Shown here: positions 1-8,278 of the stretch, piece after piece
Numbering within the stretch: position 1 is the first letter of the stretch
Layout of the letters: every line of letters begins with the position of its first letter
Assembly: GCA_902554655.1 (NCBI GenBank)
Contig: CACDPE010000006.1
Span: 1-51,429, forward strand
Origin: an uncultured Bacteroidota bacterium
Lineage (GTDB): Bacteria > Bacteroidota > Bacteroidia > Flavobacteriales > Flavobacteriaceae
Reading direction: 5' to 3'
DNA length: 51,429 nucleotides
Made by a program: the position numbers and the translations under genes
The notes under the pieces: model-generated
What the model was told of the DNA's origin: nothing
The model's database searches: none
The model's input: only the letters and a program-made list of their open reading frames with translations

Positions 1-616
1 CATTAGTCAATTTTCCATCATTATACTCATCATCGGAAACATTTGAATATTCAAAGGGTGGACCAGCAAACTTTCCGTCGGGTCTTAACTTTTTAATTTC
101 TTTTTGTCTTTTTATAGAAATTGGATTTTTGTAATCTGAACCATTTCTAAAACTGTAAAAATCATCCCAATCGCTTTTTGAATCATCAGCAAAATGAGAT
201 ATTTTACCTATTGATGCGGTTTTATAACCATTCTTTTTGAAAATTTGTGCTAATGTCGTTGCTTTTGGTACATCTTTATCTGCTCTTGATGTATAAGAAT
301 CAAATCTCGTAAAACTTCCTCTAATTCCAGTTAAAATACTCGCTCTACTAGCACCACATACAGCAATATTAACATAAGCTTGATTAAATTGTATGCTTTC
401 CGAAGCTAATTTATCTAAATTAGGAGTATACATCTGATTGTGACCATATGAATTTAATAATGGTCTTAAATCATCTACACCAATAAATAAAATATTTTGC
501 TTTTGACCAATTGCACTGTCATCATTTAAAATCGTAAGATTTATAACTGTTTTGCTGACAGTTAAAATTAATGATGACAGTACTACTAACTTAAACACTT
601 TATAAAAAGTACTCAT
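1..616 (-). CDS. Sulfatase, family S1, iduronate-2-sulfatase-like (3' part outside window)
   Basis: Only the first 205 codons are present; the gene runs off the left edge. The start is the ATG at 616, followed by a hydrophobic signal segment (about residues 5-24). The sulfatase fold is shown by the metal-binding GVDDLRP (D48-D49) and by the formylglycine motif CGASR (C87), followed by ILTG. The motif has Ala where most type I sulfatases have Pro (CxPxR); CxAxR is a tolerated variant. The DDLRP start and general pattern resemble iduronate-2-sulfatase-like enzymes. It is the third gene of a leftward operon after SusC and SusD (47-nt gap), so it probably removes sulfate from the glycan taken up by that pair. 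The exact S1 subfamily cannot be judged from this part. Confidence 0.88.
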   Translation of the reverse strand, partial: MSTFYKVFKLVVLSSLILTVSKTVINLTILNDDSAIGQKQNILFIGVDDLRPLLNSYGHNQMYTPNLDKLASESIQFNQAYVNIAVCGASRASILTGIRGSFTRFDSYTSRADKDVPKATTLAQIFKKNGYKTASIGKISHFADDSKSDWDDFYSFRNGSDYKNPISIKRQKEIKKLRPDGKFAGPPFEYSNVSDDEYNDGKLTN

Positions 617-663
617 GAAAATTTTAGTATGCAGAGTTATAAACTACTTAGTAATAATAAATT

Positions 664-2283
664 TTAGTTAATTAACTCGTTTGTATTAATCTCATTTAAA
701 GGAATTGGCATATGCATGATTTGATTAGGATCAGTAGAAAACTCTACTTCCAAGTTTTTAGCATATTTTTTAGCACCTACACCAACTTTCTTTCCAAAAG
801 AAGAATTGTGAGGCGTTAATGTTTTGTCCTTAAAATACTGAATTCCTCTTCTTCTAACATGCCAAGAGTCATGGCCTTCACCAATTAATTCAAATTTATA
901 TTCATCCATTATTGCGTCTCTAAAAGCTACTTTCCCCTGTGAAAATTCTGGTCGAGCCGTAACTCCAGCTCTATCAAGAACTGGTTGTAAGTAAGTCATT
1001 TCTTGTCCATTACCGAGCTCATTTGCAATTTCAGCAAGCATTAATAATAGTTCAGCATATCTATAAACAACGATATTTTGACTATTAAATTGGTTATTAT
1101 GAGATTTATCTTTTTCAGTCCACTTAAATAAGTAAGGATGTGCAATAGCAAATCTTCCACGTGATGGGTTATGCGGATAAACTCTAACTAATCCAGCAGG
1201 TGGGGTTCTATCAGCTCTATAATATTGCGATAGATATGTTGCCTTGTAACGACTATCTGGAAAGGTATCTAAATTATTAGCATTCCAAGTAGTATTTCCG
1301 CCATAAGTTTTTAAATGTTTATCATGCTGAAAAGCAGTCACTCTAAACCAACCAAAGTGCATTCCAGCTTTATACTTCCAAGGTGTGAAGTTTCTTCCCA
1401 TTTGTGAGTTTGTTGCATCTTGGGAGATTTGAAGCTCAAAAATTGATTCTGAAGAATTTTCACCTTGAACTGTAAATAAACTTGAAAAATCATTTACAAG
1501 TGAATATTGACCATAAGCTGATTGAGCAGCCTGATTAGCCATTGTCCAATAATCCATCGCACTTCCATCAGTTTGTAAATCAGCGTTAGTAGCCATAGTC
1601 ATGTATACTTTTGCTAATAACATATTAGCAGCATGAGCTTTTGGATATCCAGCTCCAGCATTTCCATTAAGTAATGAAGCTGCAGTAGAAGCATCCGAAA
1701 TAATTTGTTGATATACATCAGATTTACTTGAAACTGCTTTATTCGTATTTCCAGAGGATGGAAGTTCCAACCATAATGGAACATCACCAAATAGGTTTGC
1801 CAATTCAAAGTAACTCCATGCTCTGACAAAATATGCATGACCAGCAACATCATTAAAGACAACTTGATCGTTTGATGATGGTGTTGCTGCTGTTTCAATA
1901 TTAGAAATCGCACCATTACATCTTGCAATAGCTTGATATAAACCTCCCCAAACAGCTGACGCATCCATATGATATCCCGGTTTTAGGGAAACTAATGTTG
2001 ACATATCTCTCGTGTTAACTCTATTTCCACCTTTTCCAGTAAACATTAAACCAGAATATAGATTAGTGATGAACAACCTTCTCTCTTGGGTATTGTATGT
2101 GGTTAATGCTTGATAAATACCATCTCGAGCAGCTTGAGCACTTTGAGAATCTGTGTAAATAGTTTCATCTAAAAAAGGTGGTTCCTCTTCAAGATCACAA
2201 CCAATAAAAAATAGAATTGGGAGTGTAAAAATTAGATATTTAAAATATCTTATTATAAATGTTTTATTTAATAAATTTTTCAT
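664..2283 (-). CDS. SusD/RagB family outer-membrane glycan-binding lipoprotein
   Basis: Encodes 539 residues with a lipoprotein signal ending FFIGC near residue 29, as expected for a surface-anchored SusD. Family features visible are the N-terminal TDSQSAQAARDGIYQAL helix, AYFVRAWSYFELANLFGDVPL (TPR-like helices), and the C-terminal YRYAELLLMLAEIANELG and GHDSWHVRRRG segments. SusD proteins form the lid over the SusC barrel and capture oligosaccharides. It starts 4 nt after the SusC stop codon, so the two are surely co-transcribed. Sulfatases on both sides suggest a sulfated glycan ligand, but the ligand cannot be read from this sequence. Confidence 0.95.
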   Translation of the reverse strand: MKNLLNKTFIIRYFKYLIFTLPILFFIGCDLEEEPPFLDETIYTDSQSAQAARDGIYQALTTYNTQERRLFITNLYSGLMFTGKGGNRVNTRDMSTLVSLKPGYHMDASAVWGGLYQAIARCNGAISNIETAATPSSNDQVVFNDVAGHAYFVRAWSYFELANLFGDVPLWLELPSSGNTNKAVSSKSDVYQQIISDASTAASLLNGNAGAGYPKAHAANMLLAKVYMTMATNADLQTDGSAMDYWTMANQAAQSAYGQYSLVNDFSSLFTVQGENSSESIFELQISQDATNSQMGRNFTPWKYKAGMHFGWFRVTAFQHDKHLKTYGGNTTWNANNLDTFPDSRYKATYLSQYYRADRTPPAGLVRVYPHNPSRGRFAIAHPYLFKWTEKDKSHNNQFNSQNIVVYRYAELLLMLAEIANELGNGQEMTYLQPVLDRAGVTARPEFSQGKVAFRDAIMDEYKFELIGEGHDSWHVRRRGIQYFKDKTLTPHNSSFGKKVGVGAKKYAKNLEVEFSTDPNQIMHMPIPLNEINTNELIN

Positions 2284-2287
2284 GTTT

Positions 2288-5200
2288 TTAGAAATTTAAA
2301 TTTATACCAACTAAGAAAGATTGAGAATTCGGTTTATTATTCCAATCTGTTCCTTGTATTAAACCGTCATATAAAAATGTGGTAATTTCTGGATCGTAGC
2401 CTGAGTAATCAGTCCAAGTAAATAAGTTTTGTCCAGTAACATATACATTAGCAGATTCAATAAAGTTCATTGAATTCATAGGAAGATCATAACTTACTGT
2501 AATATTGTTTAATCTCAAATATGTACCATCTTCAATAACTCTATCCATCAATGCTCCAAATAAATTCGCAGAATACCCTAATCTTGGATAATCATTTGTT
2601 GGGTTACTTTGAGTCCATCTATTGTGATATGCATCACTTAAAATATTTCTGTAAGTTCCTTCAGCCCATCCCATACGATAAAGATTTCCATTTACTATAT
2701 CATTACCACTAACACCGTTAAGTAAAGCACTTAATGAGAAAGATTTATATGAAAAATCTAAATTAATTCCATAAACGAAATCAGGATTTGGATTACCAAT
2801 TATAGTCCTATCGTCTAAATCAACTTGTCCGTCACCATTGAGATCTAAAACTTTAATATCACCTGGTTGAGACATAGAACCATTAATTCTATACATTTGG
2901 TCTCCTGTTTGAAAAATACCATCGGTCTTCCAACCATAAAATAATGCAACCTCTTCACCTTCCATAAAAATATTAACGGGGAATTTTATACTATTACCTC
3001 TACTTGGTATATTACCAAAATAATGAGATCTTTTTTCTGTTGTATAAGTTCCATCACCATTATCAACCATTACATTTCCTGGTGTCAAACCAAGATTTTG
3101 AATTTCAGTTTTATTAAATGCAATATTTCCACCAATATTTAATGAAAAATCTCCACTATCTACAATTGCAAGATCTAGGCCTAATTCTAATCCTTTATTT
3201 TCTAATGAGCCTCTATTTATAAGAATACTACTAAAACCAGAAGATGTAGGAATTGGGCTTTGCTGTAACAAATCTTTTGTAGTTTTTTCATAAAGATCTA
3301 AAGTACCAGATATTTTTCCATTTAAAAATCCAAAGTCTATTCCGAAATTAAGTTGTTCCGTTGATTCCCAAGTTAATCCTGGATTAGCAATATTAGCTAA
3401 GATTAATGGAACTGTTGTTCCATTGTTACTTGTAGCATATAACCTAGATGAAGCACCATAATTTGAAAGAGTTCCATAAGGACCAATTCCATGATTACCT
3501 ATTGATCCCCAACCCGCTCTAACTTTAAGGCTTGAAAACAAATTTAGATTACTAATAAATTTTTCGCTACCTGCTCTCCAAGCAAAAGCAAATGAAGGAA
3601 AAAATCCATATCTATTTTCCTCAGCAAACTTTGAGACTCCATCTCTCCTAAAACTTGTGGTTAAAGTATATTTATTTTTAAAAGTATAATTAACTCTACC
3701 AAGAAGTGAGAAAAGTTGTTGGTCAGATGCTCTCAGTAAGAGAGGTGTTGAAATAACTTGACCTAAGAAAGGTTGAGCTGTACCTAACTGCGCCGTAACA
3801 AAATCTTCAACAGCATAAACACTGCTTTCAACATCTCTTACATCATAAGTAACACCTAAAGCGGCATTAACCCTGTGATTTTTATTATAATTTCTGTTAT
3901 ATCTTAAAAAATTATTGACTTGATAAGTTAAAGAGTTTAACTTCATATTTTGTAATAAGCCATTAGAATTAGCACCTTGCCAAGTAGTTACACCATAAAA
4001 TCTTGACCTATCTTTATCTCTTAGGTTTCCACCAACCTTAAATTCATATAATAAACCTGGTGTATTAAATTTATATTTTAAAGCTAGGGATGCAATTAGT
4101 CTATTTTCCCTAGATTCATCAGTAAAATCATTAATCCAAGCATATGGATTTGATATTGTTTGTCCATCAATAAAATCTTCAACATTATCTGCATCATTAG
4201 GTATTATTGGATTATAAGTTAATGTTTGTTGAACAAAACTTTGATCACCACCTATTAAATCTCCACCCTCAGCAAAGTCAGATTTACTAAAAAATGAACT
4301 TAACCTTGCTTCAATTCTTAATTTATCATTTAAATCATAGTTAAGATTAAGTCTTAAGTCCTGGGTTTTAAAACTTGAATTTTCAACTAAACCATTTAGA
4401 TCATTAAATCCTGCAGACAAGTAATAATCACCTTTTTCATTACCTCCTGAAAAAGAAACACCAAAACTAGTACTTAATCCTGTATCATACACTTCATCTT
4501 GCCAATTATGAACCTGATTTGGTGTACTATCTACAGTGTTAGTTTGATTTCCTGAATTATCATTTATATATGAAAAAACTTGACTACCATTAATAACATA
4601 TCTGGCAGGCTCTCCAACACTAGCTCTTATATCATTTTGATACATTGCATATCCAACTCCGTCAAGCATATCGTATGTGTTTGTTATATCTCTAACTGTT
4701 GTTGTAACATAAGCGTTAATTTTTCCCTTTTCTTCGCTATTACCACCTTTTGTTGTAATCAAAACTACACCATTTGCTCCTCTGGATCCATATATAGCTG
4801 TAGCTGAAGCATCTTTCAAAATCTCAATTCTTTCTATATCCCTTGGGTTTAAACCATTTAATCCACTTTGTGCTTCCTGACCAGTATTCCCTGTTCCTGT
4901 AGGTATAACATCTTCACCTGCAGATGATATAATAACACCATCAATTACATAAAGTGGTTCATTGTTTCCTCTTAAACTATTGGTTCCTCTAATTCTTACA
5001 CTAACACCGGAATTTGGGTTTGCGGAATTTTGAGTTACTTGGACACCTGCAGCTCTACCTTGTAATAATTGATCAACAGTAGCAGATTGTCTTGACACTT
5101 CATCTTCTACAACTACCGAACTAACGGCTCCAGTAAGGTCTCTTTTTAAAACAGTACCATACCCAACTACAACAACTTCTTCCAAGGCTTCAGTGTCAGG

Positions 5201-5482
5201 TTGTAAATTAACATTAATTGAAAGTTGATTTGATACATCAACCTCTTGATTTACATAACCAATGTATGAAATCACAAGAATATTTGATGAATCACTTGGT
5301 ATTGATATAGAAAAATTTCCATCAAAATCTGTAATTGCACCAACAGTATCAGAACCTTTTAACTGAACGGTTGAGCCAGGTAAAGGTGTCCCATTTTCAT
5401 CATTTACAGTTCCACTAATATTTTTGGACTGTGCAATAATAAAAAAAGGGAAGATTAAAAAAATAAATAAAATTTTCCTCAT
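2288..5482 (-). CDS. SusC/RagA family TonB-dependent outer-membrane transporter
   Basis: Encodes 1064 residues. Order: signal peptide (1-17, ending IIAQ), a carboxypeptidase-D-like domain (about 20-100, NISGTVNDENGTPLPG), the VVVGYGT TonB-box-like signature (about 103-109), a plug domain with RIRGTNSLRGNNEPLYVIDG and ILKDASATAIYGSRGANGVV, then a long beta-barrel ending in Phe. With SusD it imports oligosaccharides across the outer membrane using TonB energy. It is the first gene of a SusC-SusD-sulfatase operon. Its upstream region (5483-5638) carries two LacI-type palindromes, suggesting sugar-responsive repression or activation. I see no clear TAnnTTTG promoter in that region. Confidence 0.96.
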   Translation of the reverse strand: MRKILFIFLIFPFFIIAQSKNISGTVNDENGTPLPGSTVQLKGSDTVGAITDFDGNFSISIPSDSSNILVISYIGYVNQEVDVSNQLSINVNLQPDTEALEEVVVVGYGTVLKRDLTGAVSSVVVEDEVSRQSATVDQLLQGRAAGVQVTQNSANPNSGVSVRIRGTNSLRGNNEPLYVIDGVIISSAGEDVIPTGTGNTGQEAQSGLNGLNPRDIERIEILKDASATAIYGSRGANGVVLITTKGGNSEEKGKINAYVTTTVRDITNTYDMLDGVGYAMYQNDIRASVGEPARYVINGSQVFSYINDNSGNQTNTVDSTPNQVHNWQDEVYDTGLSTSFGVSFSGGNEKGDYYLSAGFNDLNGLVENSSFKTQDLRLNLNYDLNDKLRIEARLSSFFSKSDFAEGGDLIGGDQSFVQQTLTYNPIIPNDADNVEDFIDGQTISNPYAWINDFTDESRENRLIASLALKYKFNTPGLLYEFKVGGNLRDKDRSRFYGVTTWQGANSNGLLQNMKLNSLTYQVNNFLRYNRNYNKNHRVNAALGVTYDVRDVESSVYAVEDFVTAQLGTAQPFLGQVISTPLLLRASDQQLFSLLGRVNYTFKNKYTLTTSFRRDGVSKFAEENRYGFFPSFAFAWRAGSEKFISNLNLFSSLKVRAGWGSIGNHGIGPYGTLSNYGASSRLYATSNNGTTVPLILANIANPGLTWESTEQLNFGIDFGFLNGKISGTLDLYEKTTKDLLQQSPIPTSSGFSSILINRGSLENKGLELGLDLAIVDSGDFSLNIGGNIAFNKTEIQNLGLTPGNVMVDNGDGTYTTEKRSHYFGNIPSRGNSIKFPVNIFMEGEEVALFYGWKTDGIFQTGDQMYRINGSMSQPGDIKVLDLNGDGQVDLDDRTIIGNPNPDFVYGINLDFSYKSFSLSALLNGVSGNDIVNGNLYRMGWAEGTYRNILSDAYHNRWTQSNPTNDYPRLGYSANLFGALMDRVIEDGTYLRLNNITVSYDLPMNSMNFIESANVYVTGQNLFTWTDYSGYDPEITTFLYDGLIQGTDWNNKPNSQSFLVGINLNF

Positions 5483-5547
5483 TTTTTAGTTAGTTATTAT
5501 TAATAAAAAAACAATTTAATGATAAAAAATCAATAAAAACATAATTA

Positions 5548-5559
5548 GAAAACGTTTTC
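5548..5559. promoter_or_regulatory. Putative LacI-family operator 1 (perfect 12-bp palindrome)
   Basis: GAAAACGTTTTC is a perfect palindrome centred on CG, the typical form of a LacI/GalR-family half-site pair. It lies 66-77 bp upstream of the SusC start in an AT-rich gap. A second copy lies 65 bp further upstream. No LacI-type regulator gene is present in the window. Confidence 0.6.
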
Positions 5560-5623
5560 GATTAAAATATCCGTAATATTGTGATTAAAAATTTATAAAA
5601 TTATTAAATTAAAAACATTGATA

Positions 5624-5637
5624 CGAAAACATTTTCG
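5624..5637. promoter_or_regulatory. Putative LacI-family operator 2 (near-perfect palindrome)
   Basis: CGAAAACATTTTCG is a 14-bp inverted repeat with only the central pair unmatched. It shares GAAAAC-TTTTC with operator 1. Their centres are about 77 bp apart, roughly seven helical turns, which suits looping or co-operative binding. It ends one base before the stop codon of the upstream sulfatase (5639), so it sits as far from SusC as the gap allows. Confidence 0.58.
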
Positions 5638-5638
5638 C

Positions 5639-7030
5639 TTAATAGTGGGAGTGCATGTAAGCGTTTGACTTAATTTTGTTTTCCAAATTGTCTGGCACCT
5701 TTGTCCATTCAGTTTCTTTATCTAGTGGATGTAATGTTGGTTTTATAAGTGGCATTTTATTTTCTACTAAAAAATCATTTTGCATTAACATCCAACTTTT
5801 TAATTCTTTTTTAAGTTTTAAAAGAACATTTCTAGTCCTTTTCTCATTGATAAGGTTAGTCATTTCGTAAGGATCATTTATCAAATCGTATAATTCTTCA
5901 TGTGGTTTATTTTTAAATGATAGAGCACCGATTTTTATGAATGCATTTTTTATAGAATCCAAACCTAAATTTTTTTTATAAATGTCATATGAATTATAGT
6001 TTATAATGTATTTATATTTACTATCTCTAATTGATCTTGATGGAAAAATTTTAGCATTTCTAACATTTTGCCTTGTGGAAATACCATAAGTAAATTTACG
6101 TTTATTATTAGCGCCTTTCAATGAACTTAAAAAACTATATCCATCAAGACTTTTAGGAATTTTATTTCCTGTAGATTCTATAATTGTTGGGAGGATATCA
6201 ACCAGATTAATAAGATCACTATTCTTTGAGCTAGCCTTAACAACTTTTGGCCATCTGATAATCAAAGGAATTTTTAATCCAACCTCGTCAACTGACCATT
6301 TACCCCTCAATCCCCCATCTGAGGCATAAATAAACAATGTATTTTCATCTTTGCCATTAATTTCAATAAAATCTAGAATGTCAGCTAACTGGTTATTATC
6401 TTCAATGATATTTTGATAATAGCCTTTTTCATTATTTAAACGATATTTTTTTGAATAAGGATTATCATAAATATCACTTTCCTTAAGTTCAGTTCTAGTA
6501 GGAAAAGGGCCATGAGGATAGTCTGAGGCAATAAACAAACAATAAGGTTTCTTTGCATTTTTTATATAGTTTTTTATTTTACTCATTGGTAATAATTTCC
6601 CCTCACTCTTAAAATATTTGGACCAATTAAATACTGAACTTGGGTTTACGTGGCTTTTTCCAGCAAGTACTACTTCATAACCAAATGACTGCAAATAATC
6701 ATTAACATCAACTGTGTTTTTCTTGACTGGTAAATGATTTGCATAACAACCATTTTTTATCGGATACAATCCCGTATAAATTTGAGACCTACTAGGTGCA
6801 CAAATTGCTTGAGTTGTATATGCATTCTTAAATGTCATTCCCTGAGCGGCCAAACGATTAATTGGGTTGGACGGAACAAGATTATTGCCATAAACATTAT
6901 GATCTATTTGATCCTTATCATCTGATAAATAAAAAATAATATTAGGTGGATTTTTATTGTTTGTTTCATTGATAATAAAAAATGAAAAAATGAATAAAAA
7001 AGATTTTAAAAACAAGTTGATCACAATCAA
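5639..7030 (-). CDS. Sulfatase, family S1 (heparan N-sulfatase-like), exported
   Basis: Up to 463 residues. A hydrophobic signal (about residues 6-20) is followed by NIIFYLSDDKDQ (metal-binding D37-D38) and the formylglycine motif CAPSR (C77) in ICAPSRSQIYTG. FIYASDGG and WSVDEVGLKIPLIIRWP are further conserved sulfatase blocks. The short form (about 460 residues) and overall pattern resemble N-sulfoglucosamine sulfohydrolase-like members. There is no ATG near the 5' end: TTG at 7030, GTG at 7024 and TTG at 7015 are the options. A promoter -7 box covers 7028-7035, so the real start is probably GTG 7024 or TTG 7015. It precedes the SusC operon in the same direction and is separated from it by the operator region. 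Confidence 0.9.
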   Translation of the reverse strand: MIVINLFLKSFLFIFSFFIINETNNKNPPNIIFYLSDDKDQIDHNVYGNNLVPSNPINRLAAQGMTFKNAYTTQAICAPSRSQIYTGLYPIKNGCYANHLPVKKNTVDVNDYLQSFGYEVVLAGKSHVNPSSVFNWSKYFKSEGKLLPMSKIKNYIKNAKKPYCLFIASDYPHGPFPTRTELKESDIYDNPYSKKYRLNNEKGYYQNIIEDNNQLADILDFIEINGKDENTLFIYASDGGLRGKWSVDEVGLKIPLIIRWPKVVKASSKNSDLINLVDILPTIIESTGNKIPKSLDGYSFLSSLKGANNKRKFTYGISTRQNVRNAKIFPSRSIRDSKYKYIINYNSYDIYKKNLGLDSIKNAFIKIGALSFKNKPHEELYDLINDPYEMTNLINEKRTRNVLLKLKKELKSWMLMQNDFLVENKMPLIKPTLHPLDKETEWTKVPDNLENKIKSNAYMHSHY

Positions 7031-7059
7031 ACTTAACTTAATTCAACTTAGTAATCAAA
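7028..7059 (-). promoter_or_regulatory. Promoter of the sulfatase gene (Bacteroidota type)
   Basis: Read on the minus strand: TTTG at 7059-7056, 20-nt spacer, TAAGTTTG at 7035-7028. This matches the Bacteroidota sigma-ABfr consensus (TTTG, TAnnTTTG). Transcription would begin near 7021, leaving almost no leader and favouring a start at TTG 7015. Confidence 0.55.
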
Positions 7060-7064
7060 AAAAA

Positions 7065-7094
7065 TTGTCTAGAATTTTTATTTATTTAAATTTG
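7065..7094 (+). promoter_or_regulatory. Promoter of tRNA-Arg (Bacteroidota type)
   Basis: TTG at 7065-7067, 19-nt spacer, and TAAATTTG at 7087-7094, an exact TAnnTTTG match. The predicted start is near 7101, six bases before the mature tRNA. It is back to back with the sulfatase promoter. Confidence 0.65.
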
Positions 7095-7106
7095 CCATCA
7101 ATATTT

Positions 7107-7180
7107 GGTCGCGTAGCTCAGCTGGATAGAGCATCTGCCTTCTAAGCAGACGGTCGCACGTTCGAATCGTGCCGCGATCA
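7107..7180 (+). tRNA. tRNA-Arg (anticodon TCT)
   Basis: This is a full cloverleaf: acceptor GGTCGCG/CGCGATC (one G-T pair), D arm with AGCTGGATAGAGC, anticodon stem CTGCC/GGCAG-like around loop CTTCTAA (anticodon TCT), and T arm with GTTCGAATC. The discriminator is A7180 and no CCA is encoded. It reads AGA/AGG codons, which matter in this AT-rich genome. It is the left tRNA of three that punctuate the glycan-use region. Confidence 0.95.
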
Positions 7181-7182
7181 CT

Positions 7183-7211
7183 AAAACCTCAGCGACTTGT
7201 TGGGGTTTTTT
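7183..7211 (+). terminator. Intrinsic terminator after tRNA-Arg
   Basis: An 11-bp stem (AAAACCTCAGC against GTTGGGGTTTT, two G-T pairs) with loop GACTT is followed by extra T. The A-rich left arm gives a U-tract on the other strand, so it may also end the leftward esterase transcript that stops at 7222. Confidence 0.75.
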
Positions 7212-7221
7212 AATTTATAGT

Positions 7222-8175
7222 CTATGGATTTAATAAAAATTCGAAAATTTTATCTAGTCTTTTATTCCAGGAAACCGCATTATGTTTTTCTCCACGGAAT
7301 CTAATATTTTTGAAGTTTTTATTACTATATCCATTCTCAATAAAAATGGTATCAACATAAGCAGCATAATCAACATAATAGCTATCTAAATCTCCTTTTG
7401 CATCACCATAATCAAACCAAATACGATGATTTTTAGCGCTAGGGACATTATCTTTCATGTAATCAAAAATCGAAAATGGAATATGCTTATCGTACTCACC
7501 ATTTTTATTTCTGCCAATACCTACCCAATGAGTTGAAATACAAGCTGCCCTGGAAAAAATTTCAGGATATTCAAATATTGCATACATTGAAATTAGCCCT
7601 CCCATACTTGAGCCTGAAATATAAGTTTCTTTAGCTTCCATATTTACACTAAAATTTTTATCAATAAATGGTTTTAGCTCATAGACTATAAATTTTAGAT
7701 AATCATCTGCAATCAGACTAGTATTATCATTTCGCTTTTCATAATATTTTACTAAAGAATCTTTAAAACTTTTTTCTAAATAATTAAATGATTTTGCTGG
7801 ATAATATTCATTCCATCTTGTAATACCAGTATTATAAATTCCAACTATAATAAAATCTTTTACTTTGTTTTGATCCAATAGTTGAGTAGCCACTTGATCA
7901 GCTTTCCACTTTGAACCCCAACCTGTACTTTTCTTTCCAAAAAGCGAACCGCCATCGTGCATAAATATGACAGAGTATTTTTTTTTATTACTATAATCAT
8001 TAGGAACCCATACGTCAATATTTCTTGATTTTACATGTACTGAGGGAAATTCATTAACTCTAAAAAGATGCCCAGCATATAGCTCAGCATCACTTTCATC
8101 AAGTTTAATAATTTCTTGACCAGAAAGAGAATTGATTAATAAAACTGTAAAAATACATTGAAAGATTTTTTTCAT
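7222..8175 (-). CDS. Exported esterase, alpha/beta-hydrolase (enterochelin-esterase/CE1-like)
   Basis: Encodes 317 residues with a signal peptide (MKKIFQ...LLINSLSGQ, cleavage near 20). The fold is a putative-esterase (D/CE1-like) hydrolase: VIFMHDGGSLFG oxyanion-side strand, nucleophile elbow GSSMG (S190), and a C-terminal catalytic His in GEKHNAVSW (about 301). Members deacylate sugars (acetyl or feruloyl groups) or siderophores. The position beside sulfatases and a hexosaminidase suggests removal of ester groups from glycans; this is inference from context. It is transcribed leftward, divergent from the GH20 operon, with a 103-bp gap between them (8176-8278). Confidence 0.8.
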   Translation of the reverse strand: MKKIFQCIFTVLLINSLSGQEIIKLDESDAELYAGHLFRVNEFPSVHVKSRNIDVWVPNDYSNKKKYSVIFMHDGGSLFGKKSTGWGSKWKADQVATQLLDQNKVKDFIIVGIYNTGITRWNEYYPAKSFNYLEKSFKDSLVKYYEKRNDNTSLIADDYLKFIVYELKPFIDKNFSVNMEAKETYISGSSMGGLISMYAIFEYPEIFSRAACISTHWVGIGRNKNGEYDKHIPFSIFDYMKDNVPSAKNHRIWFDYGDAKGDLDSYYVDYAAYVDTIFIENGYSNKNFKNIRFRGEKHNAVSWNKRLDKIFEFLLNP

Positions 8176-8278
8176 TTTTCTTGTTTAATTTGGATTCTAA
8201 AATAACCATTATGCTTTAAACATTAATTCACATTTTTTTTTATTTGAATATTTACTTATTTTTCAAGATAAACAACTA

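Noticed and set aside
6957-7145. Rightward 62-residue frame ending in the tRNA-Arg gene
   Set aside because: It reads through the tRNA (the FGRVAQLDRASAF tail is the well-known translation of a tRNA), and its upstream part overlaps the sulfatase start.
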